Below, piece after piece: positions 52,633-62,725 of a stretch of DNA of 64,000 nt. A program made the translations under genes and the position numbers. The notes below the pieces were generated by a model. That model saw nothing but the letters and a program-made list of their open reading frames with translations. It was not told the origin of the DNA and searched no databases. The DNA is from Crassaminicella profunda (lineage in GTDB: Bacteria; Bacillota; Clostridia; Peptostreptococcales; Thermotaleaceae), in contig NZ_CP082326.1 of assembly GCF_019884785.1 (NCBI RefSeq), forward strand, positions 1,171,355-1,235,354, given 5' to 3'. Position 1 is the first letter of the stretch. Every line of letters starts with the position of its first letter.

Positions 52633-53898
52633 ATGTCAGAAAATATATTAAGAGAAGCTAATGTAAAAACGAAAAAGGATACAATAGGATTAGACTCAGT
52701 AAAAAAAGTAATATTAGCACTTCAACATTTGGTTGCTATGTTTGGAGCAACAGTTTTAGTGCCTATGCTTACAGGACTTGATACATCTGTAGCATTAGTG
52801 GCAGCTGGAGTAGGAACATTGTTATTCCATTTAGTAACAAAAGGAAAAGTACCTGTATTTTTAGGGTCATCATTTGCATTCATCCCAGTTATTTTGACTG
52901 TTAAAGAAATGTATCATGGAGATTTAACTTATGCACAAGGCGGAATTATTATAGCAGGAGCATTATATGTAATGACATCTTTTATCGTAAAAAAAATAGG
53001 TGTTGATAAAATAAAAAGATTTTTACCAGCTCAAGTAGTAGGGCCAATGATTATGGTAATCGGTTTGAATCTTGTACCTGTAGCCTATGGCATGGCAAAA
53101 AGTAATTTAATTGTAGCTGCAATCACCTTATGTGTAGCATTAACCATTACATTAAAAGGAAAGGGATTTTCAAAACAATTATCTATCTTAATAGGTGTAG
53201 TGGTAGGATATTTAGTTTCTATGAAAATGGGAATTGTGGATATGAGTGTTATGAAAGAAATACCAGTTGTGGCAATACCAAGCTTTACATTTCCTAAATT
53301 CGAAATAGGAGCCATTGCCATTATAGCACCAGTAGTTCTTGCAGTTTTCATGGAGCATATAGGTGATATTACAACAAATGGACAGGTAGTAGGACAAAAT
53401 TTCATTGAAGACCCAGGTTTAAATCGTACTCTTTTAGGAGATGGACTTGCAACATTATTTGCAGGGTTTATAGGGGGACCAGCAAATACTACTTACGGAG
53501 AGAATACAGGGGTTTTAGCAATTACAAAAAATTATGATCCTTCTATATTAAGACTAGCAGCAGTATTTGCAATCCTTTTAGGATTTGTTGCTAAAATTGG
53601 AGGATTTTTAAGAACCATCCCAGTACCAGTAATGGGTGGAATCAGTTTGATGCTTTTCAGCATGATTTCATTAATCGGTGTAAAGACAATAAAAAATGAA
53701 AAAGTAGCATTTAACATGAAAAATATAATTGTTATGGTAGCTATTTTAATACTAGGGCTAGGCGCTGCATATATTGAAAAATATACTGGTGTAGCTATTG
53801 CAATCCCTATAACGGCATCAGTTAAAATATCTGGTTTAAGTCTTGCAGCAATAGTAGGGGTAGTATTAAATGTAGTATTAAATGGAACAAAGAAATAA
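52633..53898 (+). CDS. uraA: Uracil permease (NCS2 family)
   Basis: 421 aa, about 12-14 TM segments. Uracil:H+ symporter. LALQHLVAMFGATVLVPMLTGLD (read in parts), the FxAFxPV-type GSSFAFIPVI, and the substrate motif TYGENTGVLAITK identify UraA/PyrP. Control by PyrR fits pyrimidine salvage. ATG after AAAGGAGG. Confidence 0.95.
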   Translation: MSENILREANVKTKKDTIGLDSVKKVILALQHLVAMFGATVLVPMLTGLDTSVALVAAGVGTLLFHLVTKGKVPVFLGSSFAFIPVILTVKEMYHGDLTYAQGGIIIAGALYVMTSFIVKKIGVDKIKRFLPAQVVGPMIMVIGLNLVPVAYGMAKSNLIVAAITLCVALTITLKGKGFSKQLSILIGVVVGYLVSMKMGIVDMSVMKEIPVVAIPSFTFPKFEIGAIAIIAPVVLAVFMEHIGDITTNGQVVGQNFIEDPGLNRTLLGDGLATLFAGFIGGPANTTYGENTGVLAITKNYDPSILRLAAVFAILLGFVAKIGGFLRTIPVPVMGGISLMLFSMISLIGVKTIKNEKVAFNMKNIIVMVAILILGLGAAYIEKYTGVAIAIPITASVKISGLSLAAIVGVVLNVVLNGTKK

Positions 53899-53906
53899 AT
53901 CATAAG

Positions 53907-53940
53907 AAAAACCACTTTTCTTTTAGAAAAGTGGTTTTTT
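53907..53940. terminator. Bidirectional terminator
   Basis: AAACCACTTTTC/GAAAAGTGGTTT with A/T runs. Confidence 0.92.
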
Positions 53941-54562
53941 AATGGAATATATTAAAAATGCTATAAATAAAATTCATGGAAAAACCATTTTGTATAAAAA
54001 AACTTACAATTAAATAGATAAAGAATATGCAAATAAAAGTCTCTGCCATATTTCCAGAAGAAATCGTTAGTATAAACCGATATTTTTTATTACTTAAAGG
54101 GTAAAAAAGCTCAATGCCTGCAATGGTCATAAAATCTCCCACTAGATGGGAAATAAGGCCGATGATGAAGGATAAAATAATTTGCAGGGGGAGAGTATTC
54201 TTGAGAACAAAAAAGGCAATAGAAGCTATGCTACCCATGCCTAAAATACTATGAGTAAAACTCCTGTGTTGAGATAAGCCAATTAAGATTAATATAATGG
54301 CTAAAGCAAAAGTTAAACGATTATCAAGGCCATATCGATAAAGTAGGAACCCTCCAATACTGCAATAAAATAGAACTTTACCGACTCTATTTTTCATAGG
54401 AAGAATTTTTTGATTGATCTTTGCTTTGGGATGATCCATATCAGGAATCAAAGATCCTATTAAAGCTGCTGCTGTTGTTGTAAGTGCAGGTTCGTAACCT
54501 AATTTTGGAAGTAAATATAAACTGGCTACAGAACCAAATAGCATGTGTGTTTTACCATTCAT
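53939..54562 (-). CDS. Membrane-bound metal-dependent hydrolase family protein (DUF457, YdjM-like)
   Basis: 207 aa with about five TM segments. N-terminal NGKTHMLFGSVASL, GSLIPDMDHPKAK, and HRSFTHSILGMG are the conserved His/Asp motifs of the YdjM/DUF457 family. Enzymatic role unproven. LexA-type boxes lie in its promoter, as known for ydjM in E. coli. ATG after AAAAGGATGGTTTC. Confidence 0.88.
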   Translation of the reverse strand: MNGKTHMLFGSVASLYLLPKLGYEPALTTTAAALIGSLIPDMDHPKAKINQKILPMKNRVGKVLFYCSIGGFLLYRYGLDNRLTFALAIILILIGLSQHRSFTHSILGMGSIASIAFFVLKNTLPLQIILSFIIGLISHLVGDFMTIAGIELFYPLSNKKYRFILTISSGNMAETFICIFFIYLIVSFFIQNGFSMNFIYSIFNIFH

Positions 54563-54592
54563 ATGATGAAACCATCCTTTTTAAAGTAATTA

Positions 54593-54640
54593 AAACATAT
54601 GTTCTGATCTATTATAGCATATTTATTAGAACCTGTGTTC
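54593..54640 (-). promoter_or_regulatory. Putative LexA-controlled promoter of the DUF457 gene
   Basis: GAACCTGTGTTC (54629-54640) fits the Firmicute LexA pattern GAACNNNNGTTC exactly; AAACATATGTTC (54593-54604) has one mismatch. On the minus strand a TATAAT -10 lies between them. Confidence 0.7.
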
Positions 54641-54695
54641 TGAAAAATACTTATATGTGTGAAAAGTAAAGCCATTTCTCTAAAAAGAAATGGCT

Positions 54696-55697
54696 TTAAT
54701 ATCTTGTATTCAAAATCTTTTTTTCTAGTGCAAATAATTCTTCTAATGAATCTTTTTCTAAGGTTGAAAGTATTTTTTCTCTATAAATCTTACTTAATGA
54801 GATCTTATCTTTTTTTTCTCTATTTTTTAAATCACTCCAATAAAACTTTCTTCTTTTATGATAAAGATCTAAATCAACAATTCTTGTACCATCATCTAAA
54901 TATTCTAATCCTAAAAGCATTTTTTTTATGTATGAAGGTTCATAGAAGGTGAAAAATCGGATGCGATAAATACCAACAGAATAGAATATAGTAGCTGCAT
55001 CTGTTCCCCAGGATTCTCCTAGGATCAAACCAAGCTGAAGATTTTCCATAATGTGAACAAGTCTTTCATAGTGAAGGGCATATTCTCCGTAGCTATCATA
55101 TATTTTAATATGTAGTTCATACCAATCTTTATTATCTAGTCCAATATTTAGATATTTTAAATCATGAATTCTTAAATCTTTCATGAGGGTAGAATAATTT
55201 CCATGAATCAATAAAGATTTTTCATAGATATTTGAAAGACTGATGGGATGATTTAAAGGATTTTTTGTAAAGGCAATGACTGTACCCTTGTTATTTTTCT
55301 CTAGTATTTCATCAAAAGTACCTATATGTCCGTTATAATCTTCTTTTACTTCATTGACTACCTTTTCTATATCGCCAAAGTATCTCATAATAATAATTCG
55401 TGGAGCGATTCTTGAACAAGATATGAAATCATATTTCTTATTGTTTAAAATATGACTTAAAACTGTTTCAACTTCACCTTTTAACACCAAAATATTTTTT
55501 ATATCTGTTAGATTAAGGAGATCTTTCATTTTTTCAGTTAAGAGAATAACGATATTGTCTTCATTAGATTTTTCAAAGGCTGTATCCATATTACATTGAA
55601 AAGCATCAAAATGATTTTTAAAATAATTGATTACTTCATGAATATAGCAACTTTCAAGAATTAAAATTTTTGGACCACTTCGTATAATAGAAAACAT
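54696..55697 (-). CDS. Hypothetical protein (333 aa)
   Basis: Soluble, mixed alpha/beta. FSIIRSGPKILILESCYIHEVINYF at the start suggests a Rossmann-like first strand, but I recognise no family. GESWGTDAATIFYSVGIYRIRFF is distinctive. ATG 55697 follows GGGGGGATATT. The gene begins 13 bp after the metallophosphoesterase stop, so the pair is one operon. It may be a partner of that enzyme. Confidence 0.72.
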   Translation of the reverse strand: MFSIIRSGPKILILESCYIHEVINYFKNHFDAFQCNMDTAFEKSNEDNIVILLTEKMKDLLNLTDIKNILVLKGEVETVLSHILNNKKYDFISCSRIAPRIIIMRYFGDIEKVVNEVKEDYNGHIGTFDEILEKNNKGTVIAFTKNPLNHPISLSNIYEKSLLIHGNYSTLMKDLRIHDLKYLNIGLDNKDWYELHIKIYDSYGEYALHYERLVHIMENLQLGLILGESWGTDAATIFYSVGIYRIRFFTFYEPSYIKKMLLGLEYLDDGTRIVDLDLYHKRRKFYWSDLKNREKKDKISLSKIYREKILSTLEKDSLEELFALEKKILNTRY

Positions 55698-55710
55698 AAT
55701 ATCCCCCCAT

Positions 55711-56328
55711 TTAAAATCCAATTTTGAACTTGCCCAATCGACTGTCATCTGTACCATAGGGATAAGGTAAAGTAAATATCCTTTTGCTCTCAAGTAAAAT
55801 GACATTTATGGCTAAAATTCCATTAAGATAAATTTTGTCATCTTCTATCTTACTGTTGATTGTAAGATCATGACCAAATAAATTGTATTGTGATGAAGAT
55901 TTTTTTATTTCATCAGGAAAATGAGTGATTTTTATTTCCAAATCTTCAAGATTAATTATATCACTTTTTTCTATAATTTTGCTTCGATTTGTTATATTAT
56001 TAACAACTTCTTCATCGTCATGATTTCCTAAAGCTAAATAAATTTTTTTAGCAGAAGAATTTTCTAATATCTTAATGAGTTGAGGTACTTTTTTCTTATA
56101 TTCATCTAGTCTATAAGGATAGATTTCCAGCTTGATATTATCCACCAAATCGCCAGAATGGATAATATAGTCTGGTTGCAATTTTGATATTAGAAAATTC
56201 AATACAGAAAAAAAATTTGCCGGAGTATCTGATATATGAAGGAGTATTTTTTCCCTAGTATTTAATAATTCTTCCGGAATATAGACGCTACCGATTAAGA
56301 AATAGAAAAGCTTTTTAAAATTTATCAA
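55711..56328 (-). CDS. Metallophosphoesterase (calcineurin-like)
   Basis: 205 aa. HISDTP (D-x-H variant with HISD), YIIHSGDLVDN (GD), LALGNHDDEE (GNHD) and a late LFGHD (GH) are the metal-ligand motifs in order. Substrate unknown. An ATG at 56349 has no ribosome binding site; AGAGGA is placed for TTG 56328, which I prefer. First gene of a two-gene unit. Confidence 0.8.
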   Translation of the reverse strand: MINFKKLFYFLIGSVYIPEELLNTREKILLHISDTPANFFSVLNFLISKLQPDYIIHSGDLVDNIKLEIYPYRLDEYKKKVPQLIKILENSSAKKIYLALGNHDDEEVVNNITNRSKIIEKSDIINLEDLEIKITHFPDEIKKSSSQYNLFGHDLTINSKIEDDKIYLNGILAINVILLESKRIFTLPYPYGTDDSRLGKFKIGF

Positions 56329-56421
56329 TTTGATCAATCCTCTATTCATGGTATTTATTTAATATTATACAATAAAAATTAAGAATTATGAGGATCAAGT
56401 AGTAAAAGGATATTTTTCAAT

Positions 56422-56457
56422 AAAAAAAGCCACAATAGATAGATCTATTTGTGGCTT
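56422..56457 (-). terminator. Terminator of the superoxide reductase gene
   Basis: AAGCCACA(A)TAGAT/ATCTATTTGTGGCTT with T-run on the minus strand. Confidence 0.85.
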
Positions 56458-56464
56458 GATGGGT

Positions 56465-56839
56465 TTACGCAACAACAATTTCTTTTGAACTTTCCCATAA
56501 TCCATGAAGATTACAATAGCTTAATGCGTAAAGAGTTCCAGAGTTTTTGAATTTTACATAGGTAGATACACATGGTTCATCAAAAATATTGTTTTCACCA
56601 TGAGCTCTAAATTCAAAAGTACCTAATTCGATAGGAAACTTCCCATTTTCAGGTAAAAAGAATAGCTTAAACCATGAAATGTGATGCTCCATTGTGTTAG
56701 GATGTTTAATTGCATCGCCAATAGAAACTTTAATTTCTGTTAATGCTTCCGCCTGTATTTTTTCAGGAGCATGAATGATGGGTACATGCTTTTCACCTTT
56801 CCAATCTCCAATTTTTATCATTTGTCCTAATTGGTTCAT
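56465..56839 (-). CDS. Superoxide reductase (neelaredoxin/desulfoferrodoxin class II)
   Basis: 124 aa, single-domain. It reduces superoxide to peroxide at an Fe(His)4Cys centre. Ligands are visible: EKHVPII, HPNTMEHHISW, and YCNLHGLW (Cys and His). The N-terminal rubredoxin-like domain is absent, so it is the short type. ATG 56839 follows AAAGGAGAGG; the longer frame is upstream of that site. Confidence 0.93.
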   Translation of the reverse strand: MNQLGQMIKIGDWKGEKHVPIIHAPEKIQAEALTEIKVSIGDAIKHPNTMEHHISWFKLFFLPENGKFPIELGTFEFRAHGENNIFDEPCVSTYVKFKNSGTLYALSYCNLHGLWESSKEIVVA

Positions 56840-56983
56840 ATATACCTCTCCTTTGTTTTTTCGATTTTTAGTATTACGTAGTTTATATATACCCACTTTT
56901 TCAAAAAATAACAGTTTTTTTTATTTTTTTATCATGAGTAAGGATTGAAGAATAGAATATACTAAGAAAAAGAGGTGATAAGT

Positions 56984-57118
56984 ATGGAAAATAAAACAAT
57001 TAATTTATTTGAAGAAAAAATGAAAAGGTATAAAAAAGAACTATTAAATGAGTATGAAATTAATTTAATTATAAAAGATATGCTAGATGCAAAAAAAGAT
57101 TTAGAGGATGATTCATGA
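56984..57118 (+). CDS. Small protein (44 aa), unknown
   Basis: MENKTINLFEEKMKRYKKELLNEYEINLIIKDMLDAKKD, charged helical. ATG after AAAAGAGGTGATAAG. Probably transcribed with the prolyl-tRNA editing gene 43 bp downstream. Confidence 0.55.
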   Translation: MENKTINLFEEKMKRYKKELLNEYEINLIIKDMLDAKKDLEDDS

Positions 57119-57161
57119 TATAATAATTGGAGGAATTTAACGTAAAGGGGATAAACTAAAT

Positions 57162-57653
57162 ATGGATAAGGAACAAAAGGTATATGATCTTTTAGAAGAA
57201 TTAAAAATAGCCTATGATATATATGAACATAAACCGATTTTTACAATTGAAGAAGCTAATCAGTTGAATATAGATATTCCAGGTAGTCATTGTAAAAATC
57301 TTTTTATTCGAAATAGAAAAGGAAATCAACATTATCTTGTAATTTTAATGGATTCAAAAAAAGTAGATTTAAAAAGCTTATCAAAGCAAATTAGCAGTAC
57401 AAATTTAAGCTTTGCTTCAGAAGAAAGATTACTAAAATATTTAAATCTTACACCAGGCGCTGTTACGCCTTTTGGACTTATGAATGATAATGAAAAGCAT
57501 GTAGAGGTTCTAGTGGATAAAGATTTAATAGATTCAGAGTATATTTGTTTTCATCCTAATGTAAATACAGCAACCATTTCTATAGCCTATAAGGATTTTG
57601 AAAAATTTTTAAGGTGGTGCGAAAATAAAGTTTTTTATGTAGAAATACCATAA
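57162..57653 (+). CDS. Prolyl-tRNA editing protein (YbaK/ProX family)
   Basis: 163 aa deacylase that clears misacylated tRNA-Pro in trans. YDIYEHKPIFTIEEA, GSHCKNLFIRNRKG (conserved Lys), LTPGAVTPFGLMND and FHPNVNTATISI are the PrdX/ProX motifs. ATG after AAAGGGGAT. Confidence 0.92.
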   Translation: MDKEQKVYDLLEELKIAYDIYEHKPIFTIEEANQLNIDIPGSHCKNLFIRNRKGNQHYLVILMDSKKVDLKSLSKQISSTNLSFASEERLLKYLNLTPGAVTPFGLMNDNEKHVEVLVDKDLIDSEYICFHPNVNTATISIAYKDFEKFLRWCENKVFYVEIP

Positions 57654-57674
57654 TGATTGTTATTAGGGATGATA

Positions 57675-57714
57675 AAAATATCCTCACTCTCATAAAGGAG
57701 TGAGGATATTTTTT
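57675..57714. terminator. Bidirectional terminator
   Basis: AATATCCTCACTC/GAGTGAGGATATT with T-run. Confidence 0.9.
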
Positions 57715-59413
57715 ATTTTACCTTAAGAGTACGCAGACGATTGATTGCTGCAGATAATTCAAATTTTCGAGGAAGTGCTAGATTTCCAGGATGTTTTCCC
57801 GTGTATGGAGAAATTACTTCTAGTCCATTTTTCTCAATTTGTGCGTATAGTTTTTCAATAAGAACTGAAAGGGGAGTAGTGTTATCTACCAAATTTTTTG
57901 ATAAATATTTTATCATAAGAGCAATGGCACGGGTTTGACTAGGATCTATTAATTGTTCTACAAAGGATAGATCAATATTACTTGTTCCGTAGATGATGGT
58001 ATGAAGTCCTTTTGCATCAACTTTTTCTTTTTTTCCTCTAGAGGCATTAAAGCTTTGATTTTTGATGATGCGATGAGAAATTTCTCCGAAATCTTTTCCC
58101 CCTTCTGTTTTTCTTATATGTTCAAACCTTTTTGCAATATCTTTTCCTTTTTTTGTTACATCTATAGCTTTGTATTCGTCTAGCATAATAATACGGTCTG
58201 CAATATGAAAATAATCTCCAGATCCACCAATGACTAAAATAGTAGAAACTTTATGATTTTCATATAATTGTCTTGCTTTATCGATAAAAGGAGTGATAGG
58301 TTCCTTTTCTTTTCCCACTAATTCTTGCATGCGACCATCACGAATCATAAAGTTTGTAGCACTAGTATCTTCATCAATGAGTAAAACTTTGCTTCCCATT
58401 TCTAAACTTTCAACAATATTTGTAGCTTGAGAAGTACTTCCACTGGCATCTTCTGTAGAAAATCTTGTGGTATCCTTATTAAATGGAAGATTATTGATGA
58501 AAGGAGATATATTTACCTTTTCAACCCTTCTTCCATCTTCTGCTCTTATTTTAAAGGCAGTAGGATTAGTAATTACATATTCTCGTCCATCACCAAGGAT
58601 GTGATTGTAAATCCCTCTCTCCATTGCTTTTAATAATGTACTTTTTCCATGATAACCTCCTCCAACAATAAGGGTAATTCCTTCTGGAATGGCCATACCT
58701 CTTATGGGTTCACTGTGGGGAATGGGAATTTCAATTTCTAAAGAAGACGGAGATACAAAGGGAACTACCTCATCATTGTTGAGAGGTTTGTTGCTAATAC
58801 CACTTTCTCTCGGTAAAATAGAACCATTTCCTAGAAAACAAATATATTTGTTTTCATTTAAGAATTTTCGAATAGTTTGTTGTTGATCTGTTAATTCTAA
58901 ATGATTTATGAGTTGTTTTTTATTGTATTCAAAAACAGCTTTTTTTAGTAAATGAGGAATATGATCACAAAGAAGCTTTATAGCTTGTTTGCCTAAAATG
59001 GTTCTACCCCTTGCTGGAAGTCCAAGAGATAGACGAAATTCTATTTTTTGATGATCGATTTTGACAGCAGTTCTTTGTAGAATTTCTTGACTTGGTGCAT
59101 CTATTAAGATTAATCCACTCTTTCCAGAACCACTTTTATTTGTACTATAAGATTGAATGTTTTTAGCTGCTTCTCTAGCAAAAAAATCTTCAAAGGCAAT
59201 TTTTCTATATTTTGTTTCATAAAACCTTTCTTCAAATTTTACTATATCCTTTGAAAATTCAACTCTTATACGAGATGGACTGGCAAAAGGGTCTGCTTGA
59301 ACATGATCTATATGAAGAAGAAAAGCTTCTCCTTTATAGGTACCTTGAATATCTTTGTAGGCTTTATAGCCTCTGCCATCTATTTGATTTAATTTTTTCC
59401 TTAAAAGTTCCAA
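57713..59413 (-). CDS. ABC-class ATPase domain protein (PF09818 type)
   Basis: 566 aa cytosolic protein. Walker A-like GGGYHGKSTLLKA (about residue 250), ASGSTSQATNIVE signature-like segment, VLLIDEDTSATNFMIRD Walker B (about 340), ILVIGGSGDYFHIAD. No TM or transporter partner. The biological role of this family is unknown. ATG after GGGAGGACTTC. Confidence 0.9.
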   Translation of the reverse strand: MELLRKKLNQIDGRGYKAYKDIQGTYKGEAFLLHIDHVQADPFASPSRIRVEFSKDIVKFEERFYETKYRKIAFEDFFAREAAKNIQSYSTNKSGSGKSGLILIDAPSQEILQRTAVKIDHQKIEFRLSLGLPARGRTILGKQAIKLLCDHIPHLLKKAVFEYNKKQLINHLELTDQQQTIRKFLNENKYICFLGNGSILPRESGISNKPLNNDEVVPFVSPSSLEIEIPIPHSEPIRGMAIPEGITLIVGGGYHGKSTLLKAMERGIYNHILGDGREYVITNPTAFKIRAEDGRRVEKVNISPFINNLPFNKDTTRFSTEDASGSTSQATNIVESLEMGSKVLLIDEDTSATNFMIRDGRMQELVGKEKEPITPFIDKARQLYENHKVSTILVIGGSGDYFHIADRIIMLDEYKAIDVTKKGKDIAKRFEHIRKTEGGKDFGEISHRIIKNQSFNASRGKKEKVDAKGLHTIIYGTSNIDLSFVEQLIDPSQTRAIALMIKYLSKNLVDNTTPLSVLIEKLYAQIEKNGLEVISPYTGKHPGNLALPRKFELSAAINRLRTLKVK

Positions 59414-59584
59414 ATGAAGTCCTCCCTTTATGATGTGATGAATTAAAGTCTTAACAATATTATATCAAAAGAAGAATAATTAAAAAGAAGAAACCTATTT
59501 AATAAATTATGTTCAAAAGAATTTAGAATTATTATAAAATAGAGATATTAGGGGAAATATGTATTCAAGAAAAGAGGGGTAAGG

Positions 59585-60949
59585 ATGGAAAATAAAATGA
59601 TTTTAGGAAAAAGTATAGAACAATGGAAAAAAGATTATCCACTACTTAATAAATTAATAGAAACAGAGGAAGTATTTTGGACAAATCCGAAACATGGAAA
59701 ATTTCAGGAAGCTATAGAAAATATTTCTTTGAATGAAGAAGATGTAAAAGATGCTGAAGAAAGATTAGAAAGATTTGCACCCTATATTGCAAAAGTATTT
59801 CCTGAAACGAAAGAAAAGAAAGGTATTATTGAGTCTCCAACTGTAAAAATTCCTCATATGAAAGAATATCTTGAGAAAGCATTTGATCAAAAAATATTAG
59901 GGGATTTATTATTAAAATGTGATAGTCACCTTGCCATTTCTGGGTCTATTAAAGCAAGGGGTGGAATTTATGAAGTATTAAAGCATGCAGAAGACTTAGC
60001 AATAGAAGAAGGCATGCTAACAACTAAAGATGAGTATTCTATTTTGGATAGTGAACCATATAGAAAATTCTTTTCAAATTATTCTGTTGCTGTAGGTTCA
60101 ACAGGAAATTTAGGACTTAGTATTGGGATTATGAGTGCCAAACTTGGATTTAAAGTATTTGTTCATATGTCAGCTGATGCAAAGCAGTGGAAAAAAGACC
60201 TTCTTAGAAGCAAAGGAGTTATTGTAGTTGAATATGAATCAGACTATAGTAAAGCAGTAGAAGAAGGTAGAAAACAATCTGATTTAGATCTAAATAGTTA
60301 TTTTGTAGATGATGAAAATTCTCAAAACCTATTCCTAGGATATGCGGTTGCAGCTTCAAGATTAAAAAAGCAGCTTGAAAAATTAAACGTAGTTGTAGAT
60401 GAGGATCATCCATTATTTGTATATCTTCCCTGTGGTGTTGGTGGGGGACCAGGAGGCGTTGCCTTTGGATTAAAACTTGCCTATAAAGATAATGTACACT
60501 GCTTCTTTGCTGAACCCACACATTCTCCATGTATGCTCATTGGTTGTATGACCGAGGCCCATGATCAGGTATGTGTTCAAGATTTTGGCATCGATAATGT
60601 TACAGCTGCAGATGGATTAGCAGTAGGGAGAGCCTCAGGATTTGTGGGGAAAACATTAGAATATTTACTTAGCGGGGATTATACAGTAGATGATGATAAA
60701 CTATATGTATTATTAAAGGCTTTAGCAGATACAGAAAAAATTGACTTAGAGCCTTCTGCATTAGCAGGTGTTGTTGGAGCAGTTGATTTGTTTAAAACAA
60801 AGGCAGGAGAAAAATATTTAGAAGATAAAAAGTTAAAAGACAAAATGAAAAATGCAACCCATATAGCTTGGGCTACAGGTGGGAGTATGGTACCAAAAGA
60901 AGAAATGAATAAGTATTATGAAAAAGGTCATAAATTATCTAAGAAATAA
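59585..60949 (+). CDS. dsdA: D-serine ammonia-lyase
   Basis: 454 aa PLP enzyme converting D-serine to pyruvate and ammonia. [17 protein letters not shown] carries the PLP lysine, [12 protein letters not shown] contacts phosphate, and [17 protein letters not shown] is the glycine-rich loop. Length and LGKSIEQW start match DsdA. ATG after GAGGGGTAAGG. Monocistronic. Confidence 0.95.
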   Translation: MENKMILGKSIEQWKKDYPLLNKLIETEEVFWTNPKHGKFQEAIENISLNEEDVKDAEERLERFAPYIAKVFPETKEKKGIIESPTVKIPHMKEYLEKAFDQKILGDLLLKCDSHLAISGSIKARGGIYEVLKHAEDLAIEEGMLTTKDEYSILDSEPYRKFFSNYSVAVGSTGNLGLSIGIMSAKLGFKVFVHMSADAKQWKKDLLRSKGVIVVEYESDYSKAVEEGRKQSDLDLNSYFVDDENSQNLFLGYAVAASRLKKQLEKLNVVVDEDHPLFVYLPCGVGGGPGGVAFGLKLAYKDNVHCFFAEPTHSPCMLIGCMTEAHDQVCVQDFGIDNVTAADGLAVGRASGFVGKTLEYLLSGDYTVDDDKLYVLLKALADTEKIDLEPSALAGVVGAVDLFKTKAGEKYLEDKKLKDKMKNATHIAWATGGSMVPKEEMNKYYEKGHKLSKK

Positions 60950-60980
60950 TAAGATGGGGTTATAGAAGGCTTAAAACTAC

Positions 60981-61015
60981 AAAATCACACTCTTTATAAA
61001 AGAGGGTGATTTTTT
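60981..61015 (+). terminator. Terminator of dsdA
   Basis: AAAATCACACTCTT/AAGAGGGTGATTTT with T-run. Confidence 0.85.
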
Positions 61016-61070
61016 GTATTTTTAATTGCTATCATAATGGGAATAGCTTATTATAAATATGGAGGTATAC

Positions 61071-61766
61071 ATGATGAAATATAAAAATATTAAAAAAGCT
61101 GTTTTTTTATCTAGACCCAATAGATTTATTGCCCATGTATTGTTGGAGGGGAAAGAAGAAGTTGTTCATGTGAAAAATACAGGGAGATGTAAGGAAATTT
61201 TAATAGAGGGAGTACCTGTAATACTAGAAAAAGCTACAAATCCCCATAGAAAAACGAAATATTCTTTAGTTGGAGCTTATAAGGATCATAAGTTTTTAAT
61301 CAATATTGACTCACAAATAACAAATTATGTAGTGTATGAGGCTATATGTAACAATCAGGTAGAGGAACTTATAAATTTAGATTATTTAAAGAAAGAAGTA
61401 AAATCTGGAAATTCTAGATTTGATTTATATTATGAAAAGGGAGACAAAAAAGGATTTATTGAAGTGAAAAGTGTGACATTAGAAGAAAATGGTGGATGTA
61501 AGTTTCCAGATGCCCCTACACAAAGAGGTAGGAAGCATATTTATGAATTAATAGAGTTACAAAGAAAGGGATATGAAAATTATATTTTTTTCTTAATTCA
61601 AATTGAAAATATGAAGACTTTTACAGCAAATGGTAGGACAGATCCAAAGTTTGAAGAAGTGTTAAGAGTAGCAAAGGAAAAAGGGATTAGAATACTTGCC
61701 TATGATTGTTATGTAAAAGAAGATGAATTAACTATAAAAAATAAAGTTTCTGTAGAGATTAAATGA
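61071..61766 (+). CDS. sfsA: SfsA family protein (sugar fermentation stimulation)
   Basis: 231 aa. RPNRFIAHVLLEGKEEVVHVKNTGRCKEIL (read in parts), HRKTKYSLV, and the nuclease-like FIEVKSVTLEE with FPDAPTQRGRKH are SfsA signatures. Suggested nucleic-acid binding or nuclease role. GGAGG is spaced for ATG 61071 (or 61074), not for 61059. Confidence 0.93.
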   Translation: MMKYKNIKKAVFLSRPNRFIAHVLLEGKEEVVHVKNTGRCKEILIEGVPVILEKATNPHRKTKYSLVGAYKDHKFLINIDSQITNYVVYEAICNNQVEELINLDYLKKEVKSGNSRFDLYYEKGDKKGFIEVKSVTLEENGGCKFPDAPTQRGRKHIYELIELQRKGYENYIFFLIQIENMKTFTANGRTDPKFEEVLRVAKEKGIRILAYDCYVKEDELTIKNKVSVEIK

Positions 61767-61832
61767 AAAATTTTCAGATGAAATTTATACATGAAGATAC
61801 AAAGCTCATTCAGATGAACAAGGGGGATGCAA

Positions 61833-62702
61833 ATGATTATATCTTATATTGCATTAGTCATGCGAATTATATTAATGTCTGTAGAAAGAATTGTAGTAAG
61901 ATTATTAGGAAATGATGAGGGGGATATTTATAGCAATACGGCTGCTAGTTTTTTGTTTTTCTTTATAGGGGCTTTGTTCTTGCTCCCCTTTAATGTGTTT
62001 GTAGAAGTAGATAATTTTAAATTCTTGTTGCCTTGCTATATAAGTAGCTTGGTATATGCGGTAGGGTTTGTTGCCTATGTTACTGCTCTTGCCACAGGAG
62101 AAGTTTCTCTTGTAACTCCAATACATAGTTTGAATGCACTGTTTTTGATGATACTATCTTTTGTATTTTTAGGAGAAGCTATTACCATTACAAAAGTTTT
62201 TGGTGTTATAATTATGATCGTTGGATTGTCCATATTAAAAAGAATGGGATCACCTTTAAAATCTATTAAATTCATTTTTAATGATTCATCATGTAGATGG
62301 ATGCTTTTATTTGTAGTACTTCAATCTTTAGGAAGAATCGTAGATAAATATTTTTATGTATCCGCGTCCCCTATTCTGTATTCTACAGTTTTATATTTTT
62401 TCATTGCACTGAATATATGGATTTTTCTAATGGTAAAAAAGAAACGACAATATATATATGATATATTTAATGGTAAAAAAGTTGTATCCATTATTAGTGG
62501 GGCGATTAATGGTTTTGCTTATCTTTTTTTACTTATAGCTTTAAATCATATAGAACTAAGCATAGCAGAGCCATTCACTCAAATTTCAATGATTATCACC
62601 ATGATTCTTTCTTATATTTTTTTCAAAGAAAATATTAAAGAAAAGATACCAGGTTCTATTTTAATTCTTATAGGAGGCTGGTTGTTATTATATAATCACT
62701 AA
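61833..62702 (+). CDS. DMT/EamA-family transporter
   Basis: 289 aa, about ten TM segments in two EamA halves (ALATGEVSLVTPIHSLNALFLMILS and ALNHIELSIAEPFTQISMII, both read in parts). Substrate unknown. AGGGGG is better spaced for ATG 61833 than 61827. Confidence 0.88.
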   Translation: MIISYIALVMRIILMSVERIVVRLLGNDEGDIYSNTAASFLFFFIGALFLLPFNVFVEVDNFKFLLPCYISSLVYAVGFVAYVTALATGEVSLVTPIHSLNALFLMILSFVFLGEAITITKVFGVIIMIVGLSILKRMGSPLKSIKFIFNDSSCRWMLLFVVLQSLGRIVDKYFYVSASPILYSTVLYFFIALNIWIFLMVKKKRQYIYDIFNGKKVVSIISGAINGFAYLFLLIALNHIELSIAEPFTQISMIITMILSYIFFKENIKEKIPGSILILIGGWLLLYNH

Positions 62703-62725
62703 TATGTTTATTATTATTTTCGACT

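Noticed and set aside
54659-54952. 97-codon frame on the plus strand
   Set aside because: Antisense to the 333-aa gene, Phe/Leu-rich shadow.
60219-60530. 103-codon frame antisense to dsdA
   Set aside because: Shadow of a well-supported gene; low-complexity His/Leu/Gln composition.
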